The notes below the pieces were generated by a model. That model ran no database searches. It saw only the letters and a list, made by a program, of their open reading frames with translations, and was not told the origin of the DNA. The translations under genes were made by a program, and so were the position numbers. From Nautilus pompilius (taxonomy: Eukaryota; Mollusca; Cephalopoda; Nautilida; Nautilidae): 64,000 nucleotides of DNA. Positions within the stretch are counted from its first letter, which is position 1. The number at the start of each line of letters is the position of its first letter. The DNA is taken from the NCBI GenBank assembly GCA_018389105.1, contig JACATO010000132.1, forward strand, positions 558,001-622,000. Direction: 5' to 3'. Below are positions 37,587 to 49,700 of the stretch, piece by piece.

Positions 37587-40500
37587 CTGAAGAAAAAGGA
37601 ATCAGTTGAAATATACTGTTCTGTAATTTAAATTTAGATTAATTTATATAAATAAAAAGGACTAACATTTATTTTTCAAAATGTAAAACTAATGCAAAAA
37701 AAATAAAGAACAGTAAGAAAAATCTACTAATGTTAAGTAAGAGAAGCGAGTCAAATTTGTGACAAAAGGAAAACTGTTCTCAGGAGTGATACAGTCATCT
37801 TTAAGAAATATTCCTTGTTTTCCTTCAGCTAAATATCCTGTGAAAAACATTTACTAGGATTTAACTACCATGGTCCAGGAACACAGTTAAATTAAAATTT
37901 AAATCCACATAATTCACCGAAACATGAAGAAACCATGGTGATTCCACTGGTAGTTCTGCTGCTATTAGAAGCAGTCTGAAAGCTGATATAGATTTAATTC
38001 AAGATCTTATTAATATTCAAAGCCTAGTTTAAGTAGAAAAAAATTGAGATTTAGTTAAAACTGCAATAAAGGGTAAAATATCTGTTGGGGGTCTCACCAG
38101 TTGAAATAAAAAAAAGATAAACCAAAAAAAAAAAATTGAAGGCCCCTTCCTAGTTCTAGCTGAAAGGTTTCATAAGCCTGTTAATTAAAATTACCATGGA
38201 AGACAGTAATGGTACCTGATGGATAGATTTAAATGGTAGGCAAGGTTTTTTTTTTTAACTGGGATAAAGGTTCTAGACCTTTTTTTATAAATATGCACGG
38301 AGTGGTTCCTTTAAAAAATAAAGCTGGAAAATCTTTAACAGGAGCATTTAGATATTTATTTAAAACGTCCAGCATAAAACTGAATAAAATTATGATATGG
38401 GAAGTGAATTTTATTATGATGATGAGAGTAAAGCAGTTGTAGTTAAGAGAAAGTGAAATCTGATACCTCCGCCACCAATTACATCTATATTAGATACTTT
38501 GAGAATTTTATATCTTTAGATATATTTACATAGGTGTGCTGCATCTGTTTATTACCATAGCAATTCTACTTATGCTTTATTCTATGAATAATAACAAAAT
38601 CTGATAAGAAATCTAATTTTATTTCAGTCATCGTTAAAAAAAGCAATCCAGACAACAGAATAGGCTGTAACGAATTGACATGAATCTAATTTATAAACAT
38701 TTTGGCATATAATTCTAGTTTTCAAATACTTCAGCCAAAGTAAAACACCAACTTTAAGATAGGTAGATATTATACTCCCCTAATATTTGAGTGTTGTACT
38801 TTTGACAAACGAATTTATAATACTCAACATCTGAGATGCTCTTTTCATCAAATACGTTAACAAAATTTACTTTTGTGATTTCACTTGTAGCCACATTATA
38901 CTTAGTAAAATTGTCAGAGAAGAGTATAGAAAGACCCCTTTTCTTCTAAAGGTTTCGTCACTTGTATGCATAAAATGTCTTCGTTTTAGATTTGCCATCA
39001 ACTAATCTCATCCTGTTCCTATAAATCTAAAAATCCAACTCAGAGACATTTGGTTGTAACTTTATTGTGTTATCTCTTATCTTTATCAACAGGTTTTTAA
39101 TATAGAAATGAAACATACTTTTCAGATGTTTCTGATATAATAGAAATAGTTAGCCGGACAAGATGTAGACTGTAATCGGAAAAATTATGAAATATAACAG
39201 GTGTGCAATTGGGTATTTAATGTTTAAATTACACTCATCATGCGAGGCACCTATAAATTTACCAGCAAAGTGACAGTGACTCTCAGATGGTTCTTGAAAG
39301 ATATGATAAAATTATAAAGTTGGATCTTTAAATGTATTTTACAAATATTTTAGCAATAGTATCTTCTTTACTAATAATTTGTGATTTTAGATGTCATTTT
39401 ACTTTTAGCAAAGCACTTTTCATAATCTGCATAAATTACAAAGAATACTTTAACCTTGCTGCAATGCTTTCAAATTCTAAGTTGTTGTTGTTATGTTTTA
39501 GGTAAAACGGTGAATTTTTACAAGTTCTTTCTCACTTGTATTATTTAACAAACAGTTGATGCGCACAAGGATATTTGTTTACATTCTCATCAGTTTAAAG
39601 AGATTTTAAATCAGAGTATAATAAGCAAGAGATCTACATCTCTCTCTCATCATTTAAATTTGTAATCATGTGGCACAACTTTGTTGTTGCCTGTACACAT
39701 TAATTGAAATGTTGCTTTCAAACTTATTTGGTTTACTACAACACGGTGAGTATTTCCTCTTCATATTTAATTCAGATTCATAATTTTAGTACTTTGTTAC
39801 TCTATATGGGCGACTTTTACCATCAACTGGATGTAGATGTCCAAGTACACAACAAAGAAAATATTCTAATCTTTATTTTGAATGTTTGGTATATATTTTT
39901 GAAAACACCTGGTAATTCTCTATATGATGCTCTAAGCTGGATGGTTTTCCATGTGTCCACTTTGTTGATTTGTATACCACACTTTCTACATCATAAGCTA
40001 AGTCATCAGAAAGCGCACACGTCTACTTTCAGTGGAGCGTGCGTTCAACTCTCTCACATTAGTTCCAATGTCTTTAAATTCTGTACATTATATAAACTGA
40101 AATGTAAAATTATAATGCCTCCTTAACTCTAAAAAAAGGGTCTTTTCTACTTCTGGTCTTAGATGCTCTAAACAACATTTTGATGCTATGATCTCTAAAT
40201 AGAGAACAACCTTAAAGAGCAACGTTCATAACTTTCACTTTACTATTTTTCTCATTCAAAAATTTAATTCTTTCCTCAAATTAAAATGGGCTTAGGAACT
40301 GAGTGTGATGGTTAGGGACAGATCACACAAATGTCTTAATTGTCGTCATTGGCACTGATATCTATAAATTAATACCTCTGTATCTTCTCATGAGTTTGGC
40401 TTAAATTCTTAAAATAGATTTTTAAAGATTTCTTCGTTACATCATTTTTCTCTCTCTCATGAAAGGACTAACTGCCACCTCTGCCTCTACCTCCACCGTC

Positions 40501-40693
40501 CACCAGCATCATCATCACTAACCAGCCTCCCTTCTCCCAAGATCATGATAATCACGATATTAAAGGTAAATAAAAGTATATTTGTTCACTATATTTTTTA
40601 GTATCAAAGGTAATACTATTTCTGTATTCTATATTATAAGGGTATCGAGTGAATGGGGTATATGAAGTACCCAGCAAGTTGTGTAAGCGTGGC

Positions 40694-40718
40694 CATGGAG
40701 CGTAACCCCCACTCCATG
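40694..40718. repeat. 7-bp inverted repeat
   Basis: CATGGAG and CTCCATG are separated by 11 nt within a GC-richer patch (40640-40730). Small and possibly part of an old repeat. Confidence 0.5.
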
Positions 40719-43202
40719 TGAGCTATTTCATTATGTTATTGTATAATGCACTTAGCTAACCTGGCAAACATTTAGTTGTAAATATTTTTTTGAAATTTAA
40801 AAGTTAAAATATTTTAATACATTTAAATTATATTACATCAAAATGTACTGTAAAGAAGCTAGCTTACTTTATATACAAGGGAAAAAACAATGGCTCAAAG
40901 TTTGGCTGTCACATGCTGGTTTTAGGTCGGTATCTATTACAAGTCAATATCAAGAGGCCTATTAATACTTAGCTGTTAAATTTATAATAGAAATTCACAA
41001 CAGCAGGTGTAATTCTGTGTCTGTATTTGCATTTCCATAGTATCAAATTTGTTTCAAAGAGAGAGGTGGGTGTGACAGACCAGAGTGGAGTACTTAGCTG
41101 AAGAACTGGCATCTCACCCTGGTGCCTTTTAATGAGCCTAGTTGTCCCCATTGAAAAGCTGATAACTGGACATTTGGTTTTTGCATGTTTTAATAAACTA
41201 GAGTAATTTTAGATTTTTTAAATTCCATGGCACAATATTTGAAATAAATTGAGGTGTAGTGCAGAAGTCCATTCGCAAATTAACAAATAGGGGGTGATTG
41301 CATGGAATCTCAGTCACAAATATAGAAGAGAAACATGGATACCAATTGAACAAATGAAGTTTTAAAATAGAAGGATGCCACAGAAGTCCCTATACTTATA
41401 TTACTGCTGGTGACTATTTTGATGTATTGCTGTGCTTTCATTTTGTGTATATACAGGGCTAATATGCTAATAAAATATGGTTAACGTCACAAAGGGCCAA
41501 TGTAGTGGATACCCATGCAAATAGCTTCCCCTTTTTGTGGAGTGGCTACACTGAACAGTATGTTTATTACTGTACTGATGCACAAAGAAATACTGTACAA
41601 AAACAAAGTTTATCATAAGCTAAAGAAGAAATAAAATCTTGCAATTTTCACCGGATAGTACAATAGTACATACAATATATTTTGTTTCTGATTATTTTTC
41701 ACATACACAGATTATTCATTTCAATTATTAAATTGAACAGGAGTACTATTTCTAAAATATGTCAAGGAAAAGTATCCCAAAATTTTCACTTATACAAAGA
41801 CAATTTCAAACACCAAAATTCTTATTCTAAGTAAAGTTGCAGAAACAAGACGACACTTAATTTTAAAAAAAGAGAGGATGTAGTCTGCAAAATATTATTG
41901 TGTGTGTGACATTTTAAAGAAGCAATTTATATTCCAATAAGGCACATACAATTTATGGAAGTGCCATCCAGAAATGTCTTCTCATGTGTCAGCATGTAAG
42001 ACCAGGGCCGACAGTAATATAGCTGGAGATTCTCAATGATTTTACCAGGCACATTAGCAGTCAGCTAACACCAGGTAAATGACAGGACAACTTGTTTTAC
42101 TTTCAGTTTTAAATGAAGGAATGAGGTTCAATGTGACAAAACACATTAAGTATCCAAATATTCAATTTTCCCTTTATTTAAAAGGTGTAAATCCACTAAT
42201 TATGATTTTAAGGCCATTAATGTTACACAAACAAAAAACACTTTAACTCAATTTTAAGTATCATTAGGAGAGTCAGCACGAACTTTCCAATAATCAAGAG
42301 CCCATATGACTGGTACATGTTCTGGCTAGAAATAAAAAGATAATCTGATCCAATCCAGACAGTGTTGGGAACCATTTGACTTAATTAGCATGCAAAACTG
42401 AAGCAAGGTCTGTTTGTACAATGTTTGTTTATCATATTAGTTATTAATGTTCTAAGTTTTGCTTTGGGCAAGTATTATTTTAATAAGGAAAGCTCAACAC
42501 TGTTCTTTATGAACAAAAGATCTTGCAAACAACTGTCCAACTTCAAAGAATATTTGTTTAGGTAATGCCTGAAGAATCCAGAACTTAGCAATGGAAAGAT
42601 GAGGGACCAGTGAGCAGAAACTTTACAGTGTAACTTGGTCTTCTTTTTTTTGTCATTCATTGTAGAAATACTTCAATAAGAATTGAACTCTCCTTTGGGT
42701 AACAATAAGAATCTAACAAACAATAGGCAGCAACAAAAGACAATTCTAACGCATACTTATAACACCTTTACATATGTTAAGTAATTCTGACTTAAAACAG
42801 GTACCACTACTGAGCTTTCTCTTGGTTAATTGTTTTGGAAAAGTTGATTGAAATATCAAGATGGGAAATATAAAAAGTTTCTATTTTATTTTCAAGGAAT
42901 TCCTATTTTTTCGATATCATATTTGAAACAGATAGCGCAGTAAACATATTAACCAAAGTAATCAGCCAAAAACCTATGTCTAACCAAAAACTAACAGAAA
43001 ACAAAATCACATCCAGTAAATTTCTGAATACTGTATACATTAATTCTGTTTTTTTTTTTTTTCCTTTTCAAGTTTTGCTTGCAAACTCATCTTTAATCTC
43101 CTTCAGTGTACTAATAAACACAATTCATACTTTTTAATAAAATTTTTTCAGGAAATCAGTAACTTCTGCATCTCCAATCAGAATTAATAGTTCTTCTCAC
43201 AT

Positions 43203-43265
43203 GGTGGCATCACAGTGAGAAGAAACCATGCCGGTGTAGTCCAGCTACTGGACTATTGTGCCACC
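43203..43265. repeat. 63-bp nested foldback, tRNA-like in outline
   Basis: The outer stem GGTGGCA/TGCCACC (7 bp) closes a 63-nt segment. An inner hairpin, AGTCCAG-CTA-CTGGACT, sits at 43238-43254. On the minus strand the outline recalls a tRNA acceptor stem, but the T arm and the TTC-loop consensus are missing. I take it as a foldback or a SINE/tRNA pseudogene remnant, not a working tRNA. Confidence 0.5.
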
Positions 43266-43906
43266 CTATTAGACTTAATGGTTTAAACATAATTAAATAA
43301 ATAGTTACTTATACACTAGGTGCTTCCTTTTTCAACCTATAAACATGCGTGGAATCAAGATAACACATTATCATTTATAAATATCAGCTTATTGCAATGC
43401 ATCAGTATTATACATAAAAATGTGGAATTTATTTGTTACACATAAGCAAACAAAACAGGCAAAATCGAAATAACTCTACAGAATATATAAGAAGAAGCTA
43501 GAGTATTTCAACATTCATAAGCTACTTCTGTCCAGTACTTTCCTTGTTTACAAAAAATTTTTAAGATGAGTATTATTGGGGCACAACATTTCTCTTTTAT
43601 ACACTGCTTAAAAAATTCCTCCAAAATATTCACATATTTATAATTTGCATTTGACAAGTTATTTTATGTATAAATCCCCCGTTGTCAGTCTAAAGTGGTC
43701 ATCTTTCGAAGTAATGTCTATTTGTGATGCTCTATAGATGTTTAGCAATATCAGCAATACACAAAAAGTTTATTTCTATAACAGAATTTCTGCCCTTGAT
43801 TAAAAAAAAACTCTAGCTTCTACATAAAAGAAAGAAAAATCAGTCTAAACACTGCAGATTACACAGGTAACAAATGTGTAACAGACGTCAGACTGAAGTA
43901 GCTCAC

Positions 43907-44046
43907 TTGTGCTCAAGTTCTCGAGAGGCCAAAAGTGTCTGCAGTTGATGAACCTGTGTAGTCAGTGAAGTTATTGAGTTTTGGAGAATTTCCACCTCAT
44001 GCTTAGATGCAGATGCCCGCTGCTGAGTCTGCTGAACCTTTTTCCT
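43907..44046 (-). CDS. LRRCC1: LRRCC1 exon, coiled coil (LQTLLASRELEHK)
   Basis: Exon of 140 bp. It has acceptor tttcttttgcag and an ideal GTGAGC donor. It enters in phase 0, gives 46 codons and exits after two bases of a lysine codon. The peptide includes KVQQTQQRASASKHEVEIL, then NSITSLTTQVHQLQTLLASR and ELEH. The corresponding vertebrate LRRCC1 segment has ELKASA...LHQLLALKEQEHRKE. It splices in frame into the 30.6-kb exon, giving ...ELEHK-EELKG. Upstream, the exon supplying the phase-0 partner was not found. Confidence 0.88.
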
Positions 44047-46149
44047 CTGCAAAAGAAAAAAAAGCAGTCACTGTCAAAATGGTGAAGCTTGCAAAACAAA
44101 TGGAAAAAATTATATATAGAAATGAGGTAGGGGAGAGCTCAGCTGCTAAGTCCAAAATCCAATGTCCAGTGTCATGTGGTTGCTTATCCTGAAAATCTCC
44201 AAAAATTGAAAATTTATTTTAGAAAAGGGAAAGACTAAGATAAAATGAAATAAAATACTAAATAAAGAAGAAGCAAAGACACAATATTTTAGTCATTATT
44301 GACATGATTCATTAATACAAGAATGGAAAGTTATTGATGATGTGTTATTACAGAACATATATAATGAACACATTTTAGCAATCTTTGGATTCTATTACAA
44401 CACCAAACTTAATAATGCTAACAGAGAAAGACCGCTAAACAATGGTTCATGGCAAATACTAACTAAATCTCCACTTCTACTTTCTGCAACCATATTTAAG
44501 TTAATAAGTTGTAATGTACCAACAATTTATAGTGTTGTATAAAGCAGATTCAGATTACACACATAGCTGCTTTAATATATATATATATAAAATTATGTAA
44601 AGTAAAGTAGGTTCTTTAATTAGAAGGGTTTATGTAATATGGTTATTGTATCTGGAAAATACTTCTAGAAGATCTCAGGGTATGGTAGTTTTATACAGAC
44701 AAAGCTATACCTTTGTGAATGCCAATGAAGATAACAAAACCCAAAAAAGAAATGAAATTTGCTGCCTAGTAAAAATAAAATTTCAACAAATATGTGACTT
44801 AATGGATCAGTATTTATGTAGGAATGAACTGAAAAATTAGAGATATAAATGAGCTATAAATTAGATTATGAGCAGCATCACCAAATCTAGATATCTGCAA
44901 ATATTAGATGTTTGAACTTAAAAGAACAATTTTGTGTTGTTAAAATGAAATAAAATCTAATAAAATGTGTATGCAGATATTATTAGTTGAGTTTCCCCTG
45001 GTGTGAGATAGGAAAATCAGAAACTCTACAAGACAGCAATCAAAAAATAGCAAACCAGTAATCCTCACTTCAGTGCACTGGAAATGAGGTTTACTTTTCC
45101 AACACAGAATTAATGAAATCTTTTGTTATTCCTTCATTAAAATTATTCAAAAAAGATCTCTGCATCATTCATTATAGATTTTCTATCAGACTTGCAAATG
45201 TTTCTTGTGGAATCACAGAAAGAAAAAAAATGAAAGCTCTGTACTCATGACTGACCAGTTTCCTAATTCTGAAATTAGAGGACACCTCACCTGATAGCTA
45301 CAGAGAAAGTCATCACTATTGAATTTATTAAAGTTACAAGACATATTCTCTTCTTTAAATTATGGGATAGTAGCTCACATTTCATTAGAAAGTTCAATTC
45401 TCTCAGTGATTAAGCTTTTAATGCCATCAGCCATTAGAGACAGGGGCTGAATGGAAAATTGAATAACAGGTGCAAATCTGTAACACTCATGATTTCTTAT
45501 TAATAATGAAATGTCTTTTAGAGTGCTTGCATTCCGAGGTACAAACAGTTAATTCTTGGATACTGTAAATCTAGGGATATATCCTAGTAATCTCAAAGTA
45601 AATGAATTTGGAAATAAAAAGTTTTGATAAGAAACACCAAAATAAATGTTAGCTAGTTTTATATGCACCAGAGGAAACCAAGTTAAAAAAAAAAGAAACA
45701 AAGAAATATAGAATCCTGATAGTTAATAAATAACGATAGCTAAAGAAAAATCAAACACAAAACTGAAAATGTCTGTTTATGTTGAGCATTAGAAATAATT
45801 ATGGAAACAAAGAGAAAACTAGGCAGAGAACACAAATAACATGATAAAATTGCATCGTGTAAAAATAAAATGCTACATAGTAGTGTCCTATTATACACTG
45901 TGATTGGTGGTCATGCAATCAATCAGAAAGTGTTATACCTGCATAAGAACAATAAAAATATAAGTAATGATATCAACGTAGTGTGGTGAGAATGAAATAT
46001 CGCATGAAAACATACAGAAATCAAAGTCTTAGCTGGTGAAGGTTACTCCATGTGGCAATGTAGCCAAACTTCATGTTTCAGAAAAAGCTGTATGCATGCA
46101 GTCCAAAATAAAAAGCCCAAACCCTCCTCCAACAGTGATTGAGCACCTT

Positions 46150-46760
46150 AGAGTATGTTCTCTATTTGATAAACGGTGAGCCAATAGAGATTTTGAAAAT
46201 TACATAGCTACTGTTAAGGGTGTTAACATTTCTTCTAGAATAGTAAGATACACATTAGCATGAAGTGGTCTCAATGGATGTGTAGCTTCCCAAAAACATT
46301 TCCTGAGGAGAGACAACCAAAAGGCTAGACTAAAAATAAGAATGAAACGGTAGGATGACCAAATCTGGAAGAAAGTGCTCTTTACAGATGAGTCCAAGTT
46401 TGAACTGTTTGCAAATTTGAAGACAAACTGGTAAGCAGTATAACAGTCAGTGTACAACAACCAAAGTGAAGCATGAGAGTGAATAAATACAACTGTGAAA
46501 TGGCATATCGACCATAGTTTTTGGAAATTTGTATAAAATTGTGAAAGTATACTGACCACCAACAGCACAGACAGTTTTTCATCCATTATGTCATTCCTTC
46601 AGGAAGACATCCCATTGGGCAGGAATTCATCTTCCAAGATGACAATGAACCAAGCACACAGCCAGAGTGGTAAGAAACTATCTGGTATGTAATTGGGCTA
46701 ACTCACAGAGATGTCTTGGCTTGCACAATGCCCTGATATGATCATCACTAAGGTCATATG
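46150..46760 (+). pseudogene. Decayed Tc1-type transposase
   Basis: Plus-strand frames give GLNGCVASQKHFLRRDNQKA and RLKIRMKR around 46270-46350. WKKVLFTDESKFELFANLKT follows at 46370-46430. It carries the first catalytic aspartate motif TDES of Tc1 transposases. Further on, FIFQDDNEPSTQ (about 46630) matches the IFQQDNAPCHT motif with its histidine lost, and LAWPAQ-PD-like sequence near 46710 matches WPAQSPDLNPIE after a shift. Stops and shifts interrupt all parts. The 128- and 102-codon minus-strand frames here are shadows. Termini were not identified. Confidence 0.82.
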
Positions 46761-49700
46761 GGTTTAAATGGTTATTTAAAAAGTCAAATGGTAAATGAAC
46801 ACCTTGGATAAATTGTGGGTGGAAAGTACTAGAGGATATTTGGAACAGTCCACAGTCATACAGCAGTAACTTGTATGGAAGCATGAAAACAAGGTGGCAT
46901 GCTCTCTGTATAGAAAAAGGCTCACATACCAAATACAAATTCATTGTACAATGTAATAATTTTGATTTGCATATTTTCTGTAACAATGCATTGTGTATGT
47001 ATTATATGGGTCTCAGTTACAATTCCTCAATATTTGTGCATATTCTGTCTGTGTTTCCATAAAGATTTCCAGTACTGTATATATTGCCCTGCCATAATAA
47101 TTTTGTTGCTTGTTAGTATAATATGCTAGCTTGTCATGAAAAACAAGTAAACTTAAGCAATAGAGTGAAATTCCTTGTGTAGTACTTGGTCGGGCCAGCT
47201 TTCACATCTCCACTCTGCTTCGGAATGAATCAGTGAGAATTTGTATCATCTAGTCAAGGTCCCTCCATTTCCATATTAGAGCTTCCATTAATTCCATCAT
47301 ACTGGTGTTAAATGGATGGGCTGATTTCAGCTGGCATTTCAAATCATATCAATGGGTACACGGGACCAATGTTGAATATACTGATTTTTTTTGTAGACTG
47401 TGGTAACATTAGATGAGGTTTGTAGTGCCATTTTACTGAAATATGACCAATGAATCTCAATATGCATTGTTGGTACAATGGGCAAAAAAGATTTTTAAAC
47501 AGTAAAGAGCCTGACAGATTTGAGATATCCTTTGATAAACATCAATTCTGTATTCATAACTGTAGACTAAAAACACTGGAGGTAAAGGTCTCCATTAGGT
47601 CTTCTCCAAATCCAATGCAACTTCCAGACATGGATTGCTGAAACCTGGATTCATAAAAAAAGAGCACATGTCAGCAGCATACAGGGGGTTTTACTATGTC
47701 TAACCAGACATTTAAAGCATATCATTCCTATTAGACAAAAGTGATATAACTGAAAACTTTTCTGGAAAGAGATACATAACGATTGCTAGAATCTTTGATA
47801 GTAGTTGCACATATACTTATGGTTTCTAGTGATATATAATATGAAATTCTCTTGATTAAACATTAGAAAATAGATGGAATATTGCATATTAAATCATTTA
47901 GATATTTAAAAAAAACAAAAATAGACTAAACACTTAAATAGAATGGCTTTGATCCACATCTAACCCACATGGGCTGAGGCAAATGCACAGAAAACATCTT
48001 AACTATTAGCAAGTGCAAAATAACAAGTATCTAAAACCAATTTGCCATAGAAAAAAAAAGAATTATCAGATGATATAACTTTTTTTTTTTTTAAATATTT
48101 TCCAACTACAAGTTCCTTCAAGTGCAACTTTTGACAGATGGGTGTCATCCCTAGTCTTTATCTCATTTCTTATTATCTGTCACAATCAAAGGGACTTTTT
48201 AACGTAACAGTTAGTTAACCTCAATGAAGTAAACAAACTATATATTTTACCATATACAATAGTTTGTTGATAATCTATATCTACAAATGTCTGAGATTGA
48301 GATCTTTTGGACATTTGTTTAGATTTTAAAGAAAAAGACTCAGTGATTGTCTAAAAATATAAGATACTATCCTATCAGTCGCAGTGCTGGAAAAATAGTT
48401 AAAATTATCAATGATGCTAATTAGTAAATCTTGTAATCTTGAAATTATTTAGTAAAAACAATTCATACAGAAAATATAAACTATAATCCTGATTATATAG
48501 CGAATACTAAATAAGAAAATGTATTCAGAAAGAGGTCTTTGAAAATATTAATAGCAAAAACCTTTGCATAAAGAACAATGTATTTCAACTACTGATAATG
48601 CTACTAAAATACTAAGAACTAAAAAAATATTTGTACCTTATATATATATATATGTCTTCACAAACACCTCTTATGCAGACTCCATGTTTAAAATATTAGA
48701 AAGACTTAAATGTTTAAAGGTTTCACACAATCAGAATATTTCGAATGAATTATTAGAGTAACCTTGTTTGATCTTTAAATGCATAAATGGGGATGAGATA
48801 GAGATTTTCAAACTAAGTAAGGGTCTTGAATATGTAGATATTGGCCAACTACAGTTTAAATTACTATGGGCTATGGCTTGATATTAGAAAATAACAATCA
48901 TAAACACTTTTAGTATTAGAATTTGAAATGTAAATTAATGGAATAAATTATCAGCAATACTTTCTGATATTAATAATGTAAGATTGAAATTGACAGGAAT
49001 TTCTTTTCCTTGGAGAAGAGACCTTGTTTTAAACTGTGATGACTTCTTGCCACTTAAACAACTGAACTAAATAATAAAAAGAAACAATAAGTACTTATCA
49101 AAGTAAAATGATGTTTAATGAAACCTATTAATTTCAGAGGTCAGTACACATATGCAGTTTGCTCACTGCATTAGTAAATTGCCCAAACTATGAAAAAACT
49201 TTGTTCTAAGTTTATCATGATCAAGCACCTGGCATCCATAATACACAGAACTATGTTTGCCAATTTAATACATGCTAGACAGGCAACCGTTTCTACATCA
49301 AACCACTGAAACACTTTGTTCTGATTTGGTTTTGCTTACGAAAAAGCCTTAATTAAATGGGTCTTTTTGATGATGAGTGATGAAGGTAACTGGAATAAAG
49401 ATTTTCCTAACTACACTTACAATTTGGGAAAATAAGAACAGATGAAATGTTATTTATTGATAAAATGAGCCTGTTTCCCTTTGCCTTATTAGCAGTAACT
49501 AAACTAACTAATAAATCTACTTTTTGGTAAGCTTTCCCTGTTTCCAGAAATAAAATTCTAAAGAAAATTACCTTTCAATGCACACCAGAATTAAACTCTG
49601 ATAATGTCAGCAGAGAAAGATCATCAAAGGATAGGTTTATTAGTTAGTTCTGTCACTGCTAATAAGATGACAAGAAGTATTCAAGCTAATCCTTTATAAT

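Larger units (their letters stand above)
30739..43906 (-). other. 13.2-kb intron with possible nested exons
   Basis: The flanking exons join perfectly, so LRRCC1 needs nothing from this region. It holds an inverted-repeat element (34212-35292), three exon-like minus-strand frames of unknown identity (34.8-37.6 kb), small foldbacks at 40694 and 43203, and two long plus frames (31421-31933 and 39704-40126) without recognisable motifs. A less AT-rich patch at 32990-33310 with a poly-C run, and another at 34000-34200, look like old repeats. Confidence 0.65.

Noticed and set aside
39704-40126. 140-codon plus-strand frame
   Set aside because: No recognisable domain. Residue use follows the AT-rich background, and no promoter or splice evidence was seen.
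43203-43265. Functional tRNA gene
   Set aside because: Only the outer stem and one arm fold as required. The B-box/T-loop consensus is absent and the length is too short.
46200-46586. 128-codon minus-strand frame
   Set aside because: It is the antisense shadow of the plus-strand Tc1 transposase relic, which carries the recognisable TDES motif.
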